Program-made: the position numbers and the translations under genes
Shown here: positions 45,681 to 59,027 of the stretch, piece by piece
Layout of the letters: each line of letters opens with the position of its first letter
Position numbering within the stretch: the stretch's first letter is position 1
Assembly (NCBI RefSeq): GCF_964656455.1
Contig: NC_135722.1
Span: 49,370,628 to 49,434,627, forward strand
Source: Halichoerus grypus
Lineage: Eukaryota > Chordata > Mammalia > Carnivora > Phocidae
Direction: 5' to 3'
Length of the DNA: 64,000 nt
Notes under the pieces: model-generated
What the model was told of the DNA's origin: nothing
Databases searched by the model: none
What the model saw: the letters and a program-made list of their open reading frames with translations, nothing else

Positions 45681-47289
45681 AAACATTCACTAAAATCATA
45701 GAGCATTGCCAGTAAGCTCACCTTCATATATACAAAATAAAGCACAGAACATTCAAGCAAGACTTACAATTACATAGAAAAAAAATGTAAAAAGATGTAA
45801 AATGTAAAAGAAAATGTAAACAAATATTTCATTAATAACCAGAAAGTTTGAAAACTCTCTCTGACAAAGGACAGTGTGTCCTGAGTCCTGGAATTAGATT
45901 GCTACTCTTTTCCTAGGAACCTAGATGCAGCAAGATCTGAACTTCTGTGAATTGTTTCAGCTTTTCCCCAGGTGACACCTAATCTAGGCATGCTGGAATA
46001 ATAAAGTAATTATTTGATTAATATTTTGGAATGCAGAAGTCTTAGTATTGAGTTATCATTTCTATTAGACTACACTGTGATACATTTTCTCTGGATTGTG
46101 CCTGTTTTTAATGAAGGACCTTCTGTTTTTCAGACCCAATATCTTCAGTTAATACAATTGTGTTACTTCTTTGGCTCAAACTGAAGTTCTTATTACAATA
46201 TTCTGTCTAGACCTTCAAATCCTATTCTAGATTTGGGTCCTGACTTTCTGCCGAGTGGCCACCTTCTCAGAACTCTACCTGAGGTTCTCTTTGGCTATGT
46301 CCTTCTTGGATCTCTGTCTCACCCAGGCACAGACCCTTTGCTGTTATAAACATGGACCTTGCCTATCTTGCTCACTACTGCAACCGTAGCACCATAACAA
46401 GGATTTGTCTATATTAGGTGTGAATGCATATTTTGCAGATAATATGTTGTTAACTGTAAGCCTGAAGTGTCATGACCATTCTCTGTATGTGCTCTGCATT
46501 GTTCTCTTGGCCCAGTATCCAGTGTCAGTTGGGTCTGCCCTCAGATATCTGTCTCACTTTACCAGGTCATTGAAGGAAGGGTCCAATTATGGGTAATGTG
46601 TGAGTAAACAGAAAAGTCTTCCCAAGAAAGTCTGAGCTTTAACATTTCCTAGATATGACTATTTGGTTTGAAGAGACTGATTTCCTACTCATATGTTTTA
46701 CTGAATAATTATAACACCTTCACTATTAAACATTCCATCTAAAATATATTTTATTAAAATAATAGAGCACAAAATAAATATTCATATGTACATGTAAATA
46801 GTGTTAAGAATAGTTTAAAGAATTACAAAGTATAATTATTATCATCTACCTTTTGAGAAACCTTTGACACTAACCCCTAGCACTAATATTTCTGCCTTAT
46901 CATGAGTAAAGTCTCTATTTACATTTTTCCTTAGGTTCTGTGACTTCCAAGGTTTATACATGGCTCTATTTCAAATCTGTCACTGCAGGATTTGAGGGCT
47001 CTGTGTTGTAAGAAGCCAAAAAATGAAACTTCTCTTATTTTACTCTTCTCACATTGGTGTCTAGGACATAAGCACTCATGTAATGTAGCATGTTAGGACA
47101 AAGACATTATTATTCATCCTCTAAAACACTGTCTTCCTTTTCTCGCATGTGGAAGAACATAAGAAAGAGAAAAATCACAGCCATGAAGAAAGAATTTGGC
47201 TTTAGCTCTTTTCCAAGAAGGATACATTTTTCCTCAATTCAATTGCTCTCCTACCCATTTTTCATTTACCTTTGAAGCCATATATCTAG
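45681..47289. other. Unassigned AT-rich intergenic DNA
   Basis: No gene or clear repeat recognised. Confidence 0.4.
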
Positions 47290-47605
47290 TGCCGATCTGA
47301 TCCATACAGCACCTATTAGCTACATGTGGCTATTAGGCACCTGAAATGTGATCATCCTGAGTGAAATATATTGTAAATGTAAAACATACACTGGATTTTG
47401 AAGACCTAGTACACAGAAAGAATGTAAAATATGTTATTAGTACATTTTCTTATATTTATTATGTGTTGAAATTATAATGTTTTAGATATATTGGATTTAG
47501 TAAAATATATCATTAGGATCAATTTAACTTTTTATATTTTAAGGTGGCTATTAAAACATTTAAAATTAAGTGTGTGGCTCACATTGGACAGCACTGTTCT
47601 AGAGG
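47290..47605. repeat. Ancient MER-type repeat, copy 2
   Basis: Same element and orientation as 41905-42245: 'tacatgtggctattaggcac', 'tggattttgaagacctagta', 'gtgtgtggctcacattggac'. The end 'ttggacagcactgttct' resembles a terminal inverted repeat. Confidence 0.6.
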
Positions 47606-49684
47606 AGATCCTTATTAGTATCAGTTATTGGGATAAAGCCGTCATTAATCTGTTCACCTTGTTTAGGAAATGAACCTGTCAATACCGCTTTTTTGTGTTA
47701 ATACTGTTTTGATGGGAGCCATAAATGTGTAAAAGTTGCATATAAACACAACACTGCAAAGCTTTCAAAAAATATATGTTTTAAATATAAAGATCTTACC
47801 AGTCTATTTTGGAAGACAAGGCTTATGTCAAATTTTCTGAGTCTTGGGTGGTACATGCTTTAAATCCCCTGATGTAGCCTTTTGTGCATTCTGTGTTCAA
47901 GTTTCCTAACAGCTAACTGGGGAGATCTGGGTTTGTTGTACAGTGTGACCATGGTAGAGATTAGTCCTGAAGGTTTTTGGTCCCTTTTGATGAGTAGATG
48001 TTAATATATGATAGTGTTAAAACTGGTAGACTTTTAATATTCCCTAAGAGATTGTAGCTTAAATTTACCTTAGCATATTATATCTTCATATTTATAAGAC
48101 CTTCCTGTTGGTATTATGCACACTTTAAACCAAGTCATTTTTTCTTATGTTGAAATGTGTGAGAGAATGAGATTTTGGGGAATTCTTTCTGAGGTGCCAA
48201 AGAAAAAGGGCATCTATGGTATGAACCTAATTGGATCTGGACATTCTGTTTTTACTTTTGAGAAATATAGTATTCCCAGTTCAAATGCTGATTATGTGCT
48301 TTTAGCTATTGCTTCTTAATTATATGAGTATATGTTTATTACTCAAATGTAGCTCACAGTGATATCCAGGAGCAGAGGAATGAAATAGCAAGTTATTGTT
48401 CTTCACTGTGAGACAGAGGTTTGCTGAATGAAAACTTAATTAGTTCAAGGATGAATCAGTGAAGGGTGTAAGACCTAGATTTTGGTGAGACTATTAGTAT
48501 TGGACTGTTGAGAGATTTTCCTTCCATGGTCAAACAAGGAAACACACTTATAAGTTGTTATTGAAGCACAAAACCTTATATTTAGAAAGAATCTTCTAAA
48601 ACAAGTTATTCACTGTTCTGAGGTGTAGTAGATGAGTAATATGACACACAATGAGAACACCTCATTTGTTCCCTAGAACCCACCTTTTTTGTGGTAGTTG
48701 TGCAAGGCTTACAGTTCAGACCTTTAACTCTGTATCTAGTGGTTTCTTATATTGCCAGGTACCCTACTCCCTATAAGTACCTTATTCCATTTCTCACTCT
48801 CATATTTGTATTCCCCCCAATCAAACTTTGGGTTCCTAACAGCAACAATATTCTATTTTTTTTTTGTCTTAATAGCTAACAGAATTCCTAGGGCACAAAG
48901 TGTGCTTAAAAATGGTCCAATTAATATGAAAACAATGTTCAGGGATTATGTTTTCCATATTTTAATTATTATTACTGAATCATATATTACAATCCATAAA
49001 CAATCTTTAACTCATTAGCAGAGCTATGTGTGCATACCATAAACTATGGAAGCCTGGATCCAAAGATAAATGTGCAAAGCACAAACCCATTGGTGAGAAC
49101 TTAGGAGTCTCTTGAATCTAGTCAAACTCATTGCTAATTGTTGCACAAATGAGAAATCTATGCAAAAATCCTCTCCTCTTCTCATGCCCATTTCCTAATG
49201 TCCACCCAATTGCAGACCCAGTTACAGACCAGTAGCAACATTCCATCATTCAGGACTGAAATTTCACTCCTATTCTTTGTCTCCAATGTGTTCCCTTCCA
49301 TGGAAATAAGAATAAGAATGCATTACATATTACACAACTTTATGCCAAAGTATCCACACTTGTATATTCACTAATATAAATTCATGACATATTAGCAGCT
49401 ATATATTTAGGAACATAAATTTCTCACTTTAGAACCTGCCTGAAGGAACCCCAGTATTTTGTCAAAACAGGAGAATATGTACGGGAAAAGCAAAAGAGGT
49501 AAAGATATTGTTAAAGGAGAAATGAAAGGGAAATTATTATGACACTTAAGTTTATTTAGGAAGAAACAATATCCAATTTACCCATTTTGAGATTGTAACT
49601 CATAGATATGAATTTCTGCCCACTCACCCATTGTTGATTCAAAACTCATCCTATATTAGGAAGGCAGAGATCCAGTTGTCCTCA
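47606..49684. other. 3' flank of the OR56A3-like gene (minus strand)
   Basis: AT-rich, with no coding gene recognised. Confidence 0.4.
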
Positions 49685-50632
49685 CTACCACCCCCTATTC
49701 AGTAATCTCTGGATTCCTTGCTTGATCTCCTGGGTTCGCACTCCATAAACAATGGGGTTGAGGGCTGCAGGGATGACATGGTGGAGAACATTGAGCAAGA
49801 CTGGCACATCAGGGGAAACCTTCTTCTTCACCACATGAGTGAGCACAAAGACCAGAAGGATAGTGCTGAAGAAGAGGATAAGGATGAAGTGGGAGCCACA
49901 TGTGCTCAAGGCCTTGGCCACAGCACCCTCTGCCTTAAGTCTCAGCACAGCTCGAAGGATGAGGCTGTAGGAGAGGAAGATGAGGATGAGATCAGATCCT
50001 AGTAGTGTCCAGCCTCCAGCAAACTGGTAGAGGCGATTGATGGTGACATCATCACAGGAGAGCCTGGAGACATACATATTGGCACAGATGCAGTTCTCAA
50101 TGACATTTCTCCCACAGTAATTGAGTCGGGATGATAGAATGGGGATAGGCACTGTAGAAATAATATTCCTGGCCAAAATAAAAATGGCAGCCTTGGCTAC
50201 AAATTGGTCAGTGATGATGGATGGGTACCTCAGTGGGTGGCAGATGGCCACATAGCGGTCATAGGCCATGACCATGAATGTGCAGGACTCCATGGCAAGG
50301 AAGCAATTCATGATGTACATCTGAAGGAAGCAGGCATAGAAGCTGATGGACTTGAGGTCAAACCAAAAGATGGCTAGGACCTTGGGAATGACAGTGAGGC
50401 AGAGCACGATGTCCAGTAGGGAGAGGATGCTGAGCAGGTAGTACATGGGCTCATGCAGAGAGGCCTCCATCCGGATGGTGATCAGAAGAATACCATTTGC
50501 CCCCATGGCCAGAAGGAAGAGGAGGCTGAGGGGCAGGGAGAAAGAAAGCTGCCAGCTGGAGGACCTGACAAAACAATTCAAGAGGAAGTCTGAAACCTCA
50601 ATGGAGATGTTGCCATTTGGGTGTGCTGTCAT
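49685..50632 (-). CDS. OR56A3: Olfactory receptor OR56A3-like (intact)
   Basis: Single-exon class I odorant receptor of 315 residues with an uninterrupted frame; a seven-helix receptor that would couple to Golf in olfactory cilia. Start MTAHPNGNIS at 50632 matches the OR56A3 start I recall. Features: glycosylation site N8-I-S, TM1 N46, LHEPMY 59-64, TM3 Cys101 (present, unlike the paralogue at 35021), MAYDRYVAIC 122-131, loop-2 cysteines 173, 181, 183 and 193, KALSTCGSHF 240-249 and NPIVYG 292-297. It lies on the opposite strand to the two other OR56A loci. This is the best candidate for a functional receptor in the window. Human OR56A3 assignment is by recalled similarity across the whole length. 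Confidence 0.93.
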   Translation of the reverse strand: MTAHPNGNISIEVSDFLLNCFVRSSSWQLSFSLPLSLLFLLAMGANGILLITIRMEASLHEPMYYLLSILSLLDIVLCLTVIPKVLAIFWFDLKSISFYACFLQMYIMNCFLAMESCTFMVMAYDRYVAICHPLRYPSIITDQFVAKAAIFILARNIISTVPIPILSSRLNYCGRNVIENCICANMYVSRLSCDDVTINRLYQFAGGWTLLGSDLILIFLSYSLILRAVLRLKAEGAVAKALSTCGSHFILILFFSTILLVFVLTHVVKKKVSPDVPVLLNVLHHVIPAALNPIVYGVRTQEIKQGIQRLLNRGW

Positions 50633-50664
50633 CTTTTGTCATATATTTGTATAGTTTTAGTGAT

Positions 50665-50666
50665 CT
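50665..50666 (-). promoter_or_regulatory. Candidate splice acceptor of the OR56A3-like exon
   Basis: On the minus strand 'ttttaccttacttttacag' ends 32 bp before the ATG, a good pyrimidine tract plus AG. Supports a spliced 5' UTR; the first exon is not established. Confidence 0.45.
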
Positions 50667-52997
50667 GTAAAAGTAAGGTAAAAATTAGCTACTGACTCAA
50701 GACACATGAATTTTGAAGAATTTGCTTCACTTGGATGAAACCCATGAGTCCTAGCAGGTCATCTAGAGCCATGTGAATTCTTTTGTTCACGCTTTGTGCC
50801 ATCCTGCTCAGATATTACTATCACTAAGCAGTATAGAGGAGTGAGGTAATATGGTTCATTTATACATTTTTGATTTGTTCAAGTTCTATTTTTAAGAGAA
50901 CTGTTATGTCTTTGCAGCAACTAAAGAGAAGGAGAAAATTACTTGGAAAACTACTTTGTGACAGGTGAGTCTCTAAATTTGTACTTCAAAATTTGTACTT
51001 CTAAATTTGTTTCTTCAATTTTGTATTTTGTTCTTTAATGACCACCTAGACTCACACATGACAATTTAACTATAATAACATGCAGAAATAAGTAGCAGAG
51101 TCTGGCACAAAGTAGGAACTCAGGTACATGTTCCTAGTTCTCCATGACATCAGTGTTCTGAGTTTTCAGCTATAGCTGGCTTTAATCACAGATTAAAAAT
51201 ATTATACCCTGGCTTTAACATTAGTTAATTTTCATTTTGTCTAAAAATTCATTTTAATTTGGTGGGTAGGGATCCTGCCAAATAATTGCTAATACATCTT
51301 CATATATGTAGGATTCTTAACTCAGGGAAGTAACAACGTATAAGTAGAATGTGCAAATGCACATAGGTATGTGGGAGCCATACATGTCATTGACAAGTTG
51401 AATGTTGATTATATTCATTGCAATAGTGTGAGAATGATGAAGTCTACCTTTAAAGTCCTTTCATCCCCTTTCTCTTTCCCTTTCTGTTTTCAATATAATG
51501 ATCCAGGTCCTCTTGTCTAGTGATTATGCTTTGCTTTTGTGGAGTGGCTCACAAAGACTGGGAGATGCTGCACATGCTGGAAGTCATGAAGATAAAAACC
51601 CACAGAAAAATAATATCCAGTCTTGAGTTGTTGACCAAGGGACCTTCTCTTGTCTTGCACACTATGTTCATTAAACTCTTCCTTTCTTTCAATTTCTCTT
51701 GTTGGATACATTCACTTGTATATTTGAGATATAACTAATATCATCTGCTTAGCCCAGACCTTGCCACAATGACCCTCAGCATGTACAACCTCATGCCCCT
51801 AAATTTGAAATACTCCCTCTAATCAGCACTTTGATCACTTACATTTTGTCTTTTGATCTTTCTCATTGCATCCTCTGATCCTACTCTCTGCAAAATTCTG
51901 ACATTTGATTCTGACAAGTCAGAGCCCCAAATCTCACCATGTCCAAGAATCTTCTCTTCTTCAGGCATTTCAGAGTATTCTTGGGAGGAATTAGGAATTC
52001 ATTGCATGGAAGGAGGGAAAATCTTGAAATGAACTTTGGAGGGTACAGCCAAATGGAAGAAATGGCAATTCAGACATGAGTGTTGTTGCTCTTCAGTCCC
52101 TGATTTATCCAACAAACATTGAACAACCTACTCAGCCCTAGAAGTAGAGCATCTGAGACCGTACATGTCCTTCTTCCCCTCCCGTTTCAATCTTGGATTG
52201 CAATCAGAGCTAGTCAATGCATCTCTGGCACCATCCAGCAAAATATCCTAAAAGGCAAAATGATGGCAAAAGGGAAGGCTTCAGAGCACAGGTTCTCACA
52301 TGTGCCTCCTGACCTGAAACAGGATGCAGTCTCTACTACCCCATTTTCAGACTACTTCAGCCATACTGACTCAGGAATGGAACAGAGCACATACCTGGAC
52401 TGAAGAGGAACATCTACCCCATGTTCTGGCTAATCTTGGTATAGCTGCCTCTCAGGCACCCTCTAACCAGACTCACCTACAGAGGATGTGAGCAGGGGGC
52501 TGGTCCCACTGATATTGGAGTTCTGGTTAGTTCCTGAAGTATCTGATGTAATTATAACTCCAGAGCCTCAGGGACTTTGCCCTCTGGGAACTTCTCCATC
52601 CCTACTCCTTGGGCCTAAGATGCCCTCCTGGGACAGACAGGCAGGCAGGTGTGAGAAGGAAATGATTTTCTTTCTCTCTAAAAGTAAGGAGATCTGTTAA
52701 TCCTGTCCCACATTGACTGTGTGTTTTGTAGGCAGTTAGTCTCCTGGGTGTAGGCGTGTTATATCCATCTATCCATTTTCACACTCATGTGCACATGCAA
52801 CTCAGTGCCTTCCAAGGGTCCAATAAGCTCACTCAGGAGTTCTCATGGGCTTCCTGCACATAATTTTTAGATAAGCCCCCCTGAACCATGCTCTCGAATG
52901 GATTGACGTTAACTTATCATGGCTCTTACCATTGCATTATAATGATAATAATGCAAGAGAACCTTAAAAAAGCATCCCTATGAAAATGCAATGTGTT
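50667..52997. other. 5' flank of the OR56A3-like gene
   Basis: No coding gene recognised. On the minus strand a TATA-like ttataatta near 52549-52557 is followed by a donor-like ctgtag|gtgagt at about 52477, a weak candidate first exon. Confidence 0.3.
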
Positions 52998-53365
52998 TTC
53001 AGAGAACCCCCCTCAAAATCAATAAAAATAGGTCAACACCCCGACATCTAATAGTAAAACTTACGAGTCTCAGAGACAAAGAGAAAATCCTGAAAGCAGC
53101 TCGGGACAAGAGATCTGTAACCTACAATGGTAGAAACTTTAGATTGGCAACAGACCTATCCACAGAGACCTGGCAGGCCAGAAAGGACTGGCAGGATACA
53201 TTCAGAGCACTAAATGAGAAAAATATGCAGCCAAGAATATTATATCCAGCTAGGCTGTCATTGAAAATAGGAGGAGAGATAAAAAGCTTCCAGGACAAAC
53301 AAAAGCTAAAGGAATTTGCAAACACAAAACCAGCCCTACAAGAAATATTGAAAGGGGTCCTCTAA
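52998..53365 (+). pseudogene. L1 ORF1, C-terminal part
   Basis: About 120 codons of the RNA-binding C-terminal half (STPRHLIVKLTSLRDKEK, STETWQARKDWQDTFRALN) ending LQEILKGVL at 53365. The N-terminal coiled coil was lost by 5' truncation. The frame is open to the normal stop. Confidence 0.85.
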
Positions 53366-53446
53366 GCAAAGAGAGAGCCTAAAAGTAACGTAGACCAGAA
53401 AGGAACAGAGACAATATACAGTAACAGTCCCCTTACAGGCAATACA

Positions 53447-56400
53447 ATGGCACTAAATTCACATCTTTCAATAGTTACCCTGAATGTAAATGGGCTAAAT
53501 GCCCCAATCAAAAGATACAGACTATCAGATTGGATAAAAAAAAATACCCATTGATATGCTGTCTGCAAGAGACTCATTTTAGACCCAAAGACACCCCCAG
53601 ATTGAAAGTGAATGGGTGGAAAACCATTTACCATGCTAATGGACACCAAAAGAAAGCTGGGGTGGCAATCCTTATATCAGACAAATTAGATTTTAAACCA
53701 AAGACTGTAATAAGAGATGAGGAAGGGCACTATATCCTACTTAAAGGGTCTATCCAACAAGAAGATCTAACAATTGTAAATATCTATGCCCCTAACATGG
53801 GAGCAGCCAATCACATAAGGCAACTAATAACAAAAGCAAAGAAACACATCGACAACAAATCAATAATAGTGGGGGACTTTAACACCCCCCTCACTGAAAT
53901 GGACAGATCACCTAAGCAAAAGATTAACAAGGAAATAAAGACTTTAAATGACACTCTGGACCAAATGGACTTCACAGATATATTCAGAACATTCCATCCC
54001 AAAGCAACAGAATACACATTCTTCTCTAGTGCCCATGGAACATTCTCCAGAATAGATCACATCCTAGGTCACAAATCAGGTCTCAACCAGTACCAAAAGA
54101 TTGGGATCATTCCCTGCCTATTTTCAGACCACAATGCTTTGAAACTAGAACTCAATCACAAGAGGAAAGTCGGAAAGAACTCAAATACATGGAGGCTAAA
54201 GAGCATCCTACTAAAGAATGAATGGGTCAACCAGGAAATTAAAGAAGAATTAAAAAAATTCATGTAAACCAATGAAAATGAAAACACAACTGTTCAAAAT
54301 CTTTGGGATGCAGCAAAGGCAGTCCTAAGAAGAAAGTATATAGCAATACAAGCCTTTCTCAAGAAACAAGAAAGGTCTCAAATACACAACCTACCCCTAC
54401 ACTTAAAGGAGCTGGAGAAAGAACAGCAAATAAAGCCTAAACGCAGCAAGAGAAGAGAAATAATAAAGATCAGAGCAGAAATCAATGAAATAGAAACCAA
54501 AAGAACAGTAGGACAGATCAATGAAACTAGGAGCTGGTTCTTTGAAAGAATTAACAAGATTGATAAACCCCTGGCCAGACTTATCAAAAAGAAAAGAGAA
54601 ATGACCCAAATCAACAAAATCATGAATGAAAGAGGAGAGATCACAACCAACACCAAAGAAATATAAACAATTATAAGAACATATTATGAGCAACTCTATG
54701 CCAGCAAATTAGATAATCTGGAAGAAATGGATGCATTCCTAGAGATGTATCAACTACCAAAACTGAACCAGGAAGAAATAGAAAACCTGAACAGACCTAT
54801 AACCACTAAGCAAATTGAAGCAATCATCAAAAATCTCCCAACAAATAAGAACCCAGGGCCAGATGGCTTCCCAGGGGAATTCTACCAAACATTTCAAGAA
54901 AATTAATACCTATTCCTCTGAAACTGTTCCAAAAAATAGAAATGGAGGGAAAACTTCCAAACTCGTTTTATGAGGCCACCATTACCTTGATCCCCAAACC
55001 AGACAAAGACCCCATCAAAAAGGAGATTTACAGACCAATATCCTTGATGAACATGGATGCAAAAATTCTCACCAAAATACTAGCCAATAGGATCCAACAG
55101 TCCATTTTAAGGATTATTCACCATGACCAAGTGGGATTCATCCCTGGGCTGCAAGGTTGGTTCAATATCCACAAATCAATCAATGTGATACAATACATTA
55201 ATAAAAGAAAGAACAAGAACCATATGATCCTCTCAATAGATGCAGAAAAAGCATTTGACAAAGTACAGCATCCTTTCTTGATCAAAACTCTTCAGAGTAT
55301 AGGGATAGAGGGTACATACCTCAATATCATAAAAGCCATCTATGAAAAACCCACAGCGAATAGCATTCTCAATGGGGAAAAACTGAGAGCTTTCCCCCTA
55401 AGGTCAGGAACGCGGCAGGGATGTCCACTATCACCACTGCTATTCAACATAGTATTAGAAGTCCTAGCCACAGCAATCAGACAACAAAAAGAAAGAAAAG
55501 GCATCCAAATCGGCAAAGAAGAAGTCAAACTCTCGCTCTTTGCAGATGATATGATACTTTATGTGGAAAACCCAAAAGACTCCACCCCAAAACTGCTAGA
55601 ACTCATACAGGAATTCAGTAAAGTGGCAGGATATAAAATCAATGCACAGAAATCAGTGGCATTCCTATACACCAACAACAAGATAGAAGAAAGAGAAATT
55701 AAGGAGTCGATCCCATTTACAATTGCACCCAAAACCATAAGATACCTAGGAATAAATCTAACCAAAGAGGCAAAGGATCTGTACTCAGAAAACTATAAAA
55801 TACTCATGAAAGAAATTGAGGAAGACACAAAGAAATGGAAAAACGTTCCATGCTCATGGATTGAAATAACAAATATTGTGAAGATGTCAATGCTACCTAG
55901 AGCAATCTATACATTCAATGCAATCCCCATCAAAATACCATCCACTTTTTTCAAAGAAATGGAACAAATAATCCTAAAATTTGTATGGAACCAGAAAAGA
56001 CCCCAAATAGCCAGAGGAATGTTGAAAAAGAAAAGCAAAGCTGGCAGCATCGCAATTCCAGACTTCAAGCTCTATTACAAAGCTGTCATCATCAAGACAG
56101 TATGGTACTGGCACAAAAACAGACACATAGATCAGTGGAACAGAATAGAGAGCCCAGAAATGGACCCTCAACTCTATGGTCAATTCATCTTCGACAAAGC
56201 AGGAAAGAATGTCCAATGGAAAAAAGGCAGTCTCTTCAACAAATGGTGTTGGGAAAATTGGACAGCCACATGCAGAAGAATGAAACTGGACCGTTTCCTT
56301 ACACCACACACAAAAATAGACTCAAAATGGTTGAAAGACCTACATGTGAGACAGGAGTCCATCAACATCCTAAAGGAGAACACAGGCAGCAACCTCTTCG

Positions 56401-57251
56401 ACCTTAGCCTCAGCAACTTCTTCCTAGAAACATCACCAAGGGAAAGGGAAGCAAGGGCAAAAATGAACTACTGGGACTTCACCAAGATAAAAAGCTTTTG
56501 CACAGCAAAAGAAACAGTCAACAAAACCAAAAGACAACTGACAGAATGGGAGAAGATATTTGCAAATGACGTATCAGATAAAGGGCTAGTATCCAAAATC
56601 TATAAAGAACTTCTTAAACTCAACACCCAAAGAACAAATAATCCAATCAAGAAATGGGCAGAAGACATGAACATTTTTCCAAAGAAGACATCGAAATGGC
56701 CAACAGACACATGAAAAAGTACTCAACATCACTTGGCATCAGGGAAATCCAAATCAAAACCTCAATGAGATATCACCTCACACCAGTCAGAATGGCTAAA
56801 ATTAACAAGTCAGGAAATGACAGATGTTGGATGTGGAGAAAGGGGAACCCTCTTACGCTGTTGGTGGGAATGCAAGCTGGTGCAGCCACTCTGGAAAACA
56901 GTATGGAGGTTCCTCAAAAAGTTGAAAATAGAGCTACCCTATGATCCAGCAATTGTACTACTGGGTATTTACCCCAAAGATACAAATGTAGGGATCTGAA
57001 GGGGTACGTGCACCCCAATGTTTATAGCAGCAATGTCCACAATAGCCAAACTGTGGAAGGAGCCAAGATGTCCATCGACAGATGAATGGACAAAGAAGAT
57101 GTGGCATATATATACAATGGAATATTATGCAGCCATCAAAAGGAACGAAATATTGCCATTTGCAACGACATGGATGGAACTGGAGGGTGTTATGCTGAGC
57201 AAAATAAGTCAATCAGAGAAAGACATGTATCATATGACCTCAGTGATATGA
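53447..57251 (+). pseudogene. L1 ORF2, nearly full length but disrupted
   Basis: The span of 3805 nt is close to the normal ORF2 length. It begins MALNSHLSIVTLNVNG at 53447. A frame change in an A-run near 53540 separates the start from the rest of the endonuclease (53530-54267: CCLQETHFRPKD, GDFNTPL, catalytic SDH). A TAA at 54265-54267 ends this piece. The reverse transcriptase lies mainly in 54942-56714 (590 codons) with the palm motif [11 protein letters not shown] intact. Further shifts near 56690, 56830-56950 and 57000 break the C-terminal CCHC region and the terminal YIYTMEYYAAIKRNE. Non-functional. Confidence 0.9.
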
Positions 57252-57703
57252 GGAATTCTTAATCTCAGGAAACAAACTGAGGGTTGCTGGAGTGGTGGGG
57301 GGTGAGAGGGATGGGGTGACTGGGTGATAACATTGGGGAGGGTATGTGCTATGGTGAGCGCTGTGAATTGTGCAAGACTGTTGAATCACAGGCCTGTACC
57401 TCTGAAACAAATAATACAATACATGTTAAAAAAAAAAAAAGAAGAAGAAGAAGATAGCAGGAGGGGAAAAATGAAGGGGGGGAAATCGGAGGGGGAGACG
57501 AATTATGAGAGACAATGGACTCTGAAAAACAAACTGAGGGTTCTAGAGGGGAGGGGGGTGGGAGGATGGGTTAGCCTGGTGTTGGGTGTTCAAGAGGGCA
57601 CGTTCTGCATGGAGCACTGGGTGTTATACACAAACAATGAATCATGGAACACTACATCAAAAACTAATGATGAATGTATGGTGATTAACATAACAATTAA
57701 AAA

Positions 57704-58802
57704 ATCTGAGTGGGAGACATGTCATCCGTTTAAAGAACATCTATGATACAGGCTTGAAATGCTACTAGAAATGGATAACTTCTCTGAAGGTAAGCTGGCT
57801 AAACACCACTTTCAGAGCTGCTCAAGATGGGATGTCACTTGGGACCTGATCTGGCCCAAGAGTTGTGACCAATGCACCCAGACAACTTCTGTCCTCAGAA
57901 TCTTGGCATCTGTTTTGGTTTTCTTTTCCATGACAGAGCAGAATGGCTTATTTTGAAAATCTGTGGTCTACCACAGAAACTTGAATTTATTTATTTTCAT
58001 TTAAAGGCTGACAAGAAAAAAATACCAAATGTCCTATGGACTCATAAAATTACTTTCTTTAATCATGATACATTTCAGGACAATATAATACAAAAATATA
58101 TTCTGCCTTTTGTGTGGGAAGCCAAACTAATAAGGAAGATCCTTCACATTATTTTTATTAAAGCTTAGAACCGATATAATTTACCTTGTATATCTAACTG
58201 GAAGATGAGTGACAGTATACAATGTGTAATAGAGCTGTTAGCATGTGGTAGGTCTATACCTCAAATTAATCCTCATTTTTCCCGAGATAATCCATAGGAT
58301 ATGCCAACTACTTAATGAAGTACTCTAATCATGGGTTCAGTGGAAACCAGCCCAGATCATAATGAAATTCATGACACTATTAAGGTAAGCCTTATTTCTG
58401 CTATTCATTGGTTTTAGCATCATGGAAAAGACAAGAATATAATCAGGGAAAGATTTTTCACTGGGATAAATATCCTGCATCTGCCTGCTGCTCTACAGAC
58501 TTCTTTATGTCTGTCCATTATGAATCTGCATCCCACCCACTCACACTGCCCACATCCTCTTTAGGCGCAGCAGAGGAGTAGTTGCAGGAGAGGTGGTGGA
58601 GGTGCAGGTAAAGCTCGAGAACCTCCAGAGTCCTGGCAAGAAACGAAAGGCACACACAAATATGAATCTGAGGAGAATTTCATGAAGTTGCCATTAACCG
58701 AGTTGTAGGTGAGGTTAAGGAAACAAAAATCATGAAAAAAAATAGTGATGCTTGGTACCTAGAGACCAATATAATGACTTGATCACTTCCTTGTCCTGAA
58801 GG
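57704..58802. other. Unassigned intergenic DNA
   Basis: A slightly GC-richer patch at 58555-58700 has a short Gly/Arg-rich frame without a domain. No gene supported. Confidence 0.35.
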
Positions 58803-58812
58803 AATGTTCTTG

Positions 58813-59017
58813 GGGGGTGCCTGGGTGGCTCAGGTTGTTAGGCTTCTGACTCTTGATTTCGGCTTGATTCATGATCCCAGCCAGGGTCATCATGAGATTG
58901 AGCTGTGCTAAGCTGTGGACCTGCTTAAGATTCTGTCTCTCCCTCTCCCTTTGCCCCTCCCCCCTTCTCATGTGCTTTCTTTCTCTTTCTAAAATTAAAA
59001 AAAAAAACACCTTTAAA
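58813..59017 (+). mobile_element. Older CAN-SINE variant with target duplication
   Basis: Head 'gggtgcctgggtggctcagg' with a diverged middle ('gactcttgatttcggcttga') and CT-rich body. Flanked by aatgttcttg at 58803-58812 and 59018-59027. The middle differs from the young SINEs and indicates another subfamily. Confidence 0.88.
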
Positions 59018-59027
59018 AATGTTCTTG

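Larger units (their letters stand above)
52998..57703 (+). mobile_element. 5'-truncated L1 retrotransposon, about 4.7 kb
   Basis: Sense L1 starting inside ORF1 ('cagagaacccccctcaaaat') and running through ORF2 to the 3' UTR. The UTR contains an internal A-run plus (GAA)n at 57428-57453, and the element ends 'aacataacaattaaaaaatc'. No convincing target duplication was found. The A-run at 57428 is part of the L1 3' UTR as I recall it for carnivores, not the end of the element. Confidence 0.93.

Noticed and set aside
57428..57453. A-run plus GAA repeat as the 3' end of the plus-strand L1
   Set aside because: Sequence after it (to 57703) is still L1 3' UTR, matching the reversed 3' UTR near 22010-22250, so the element continues.
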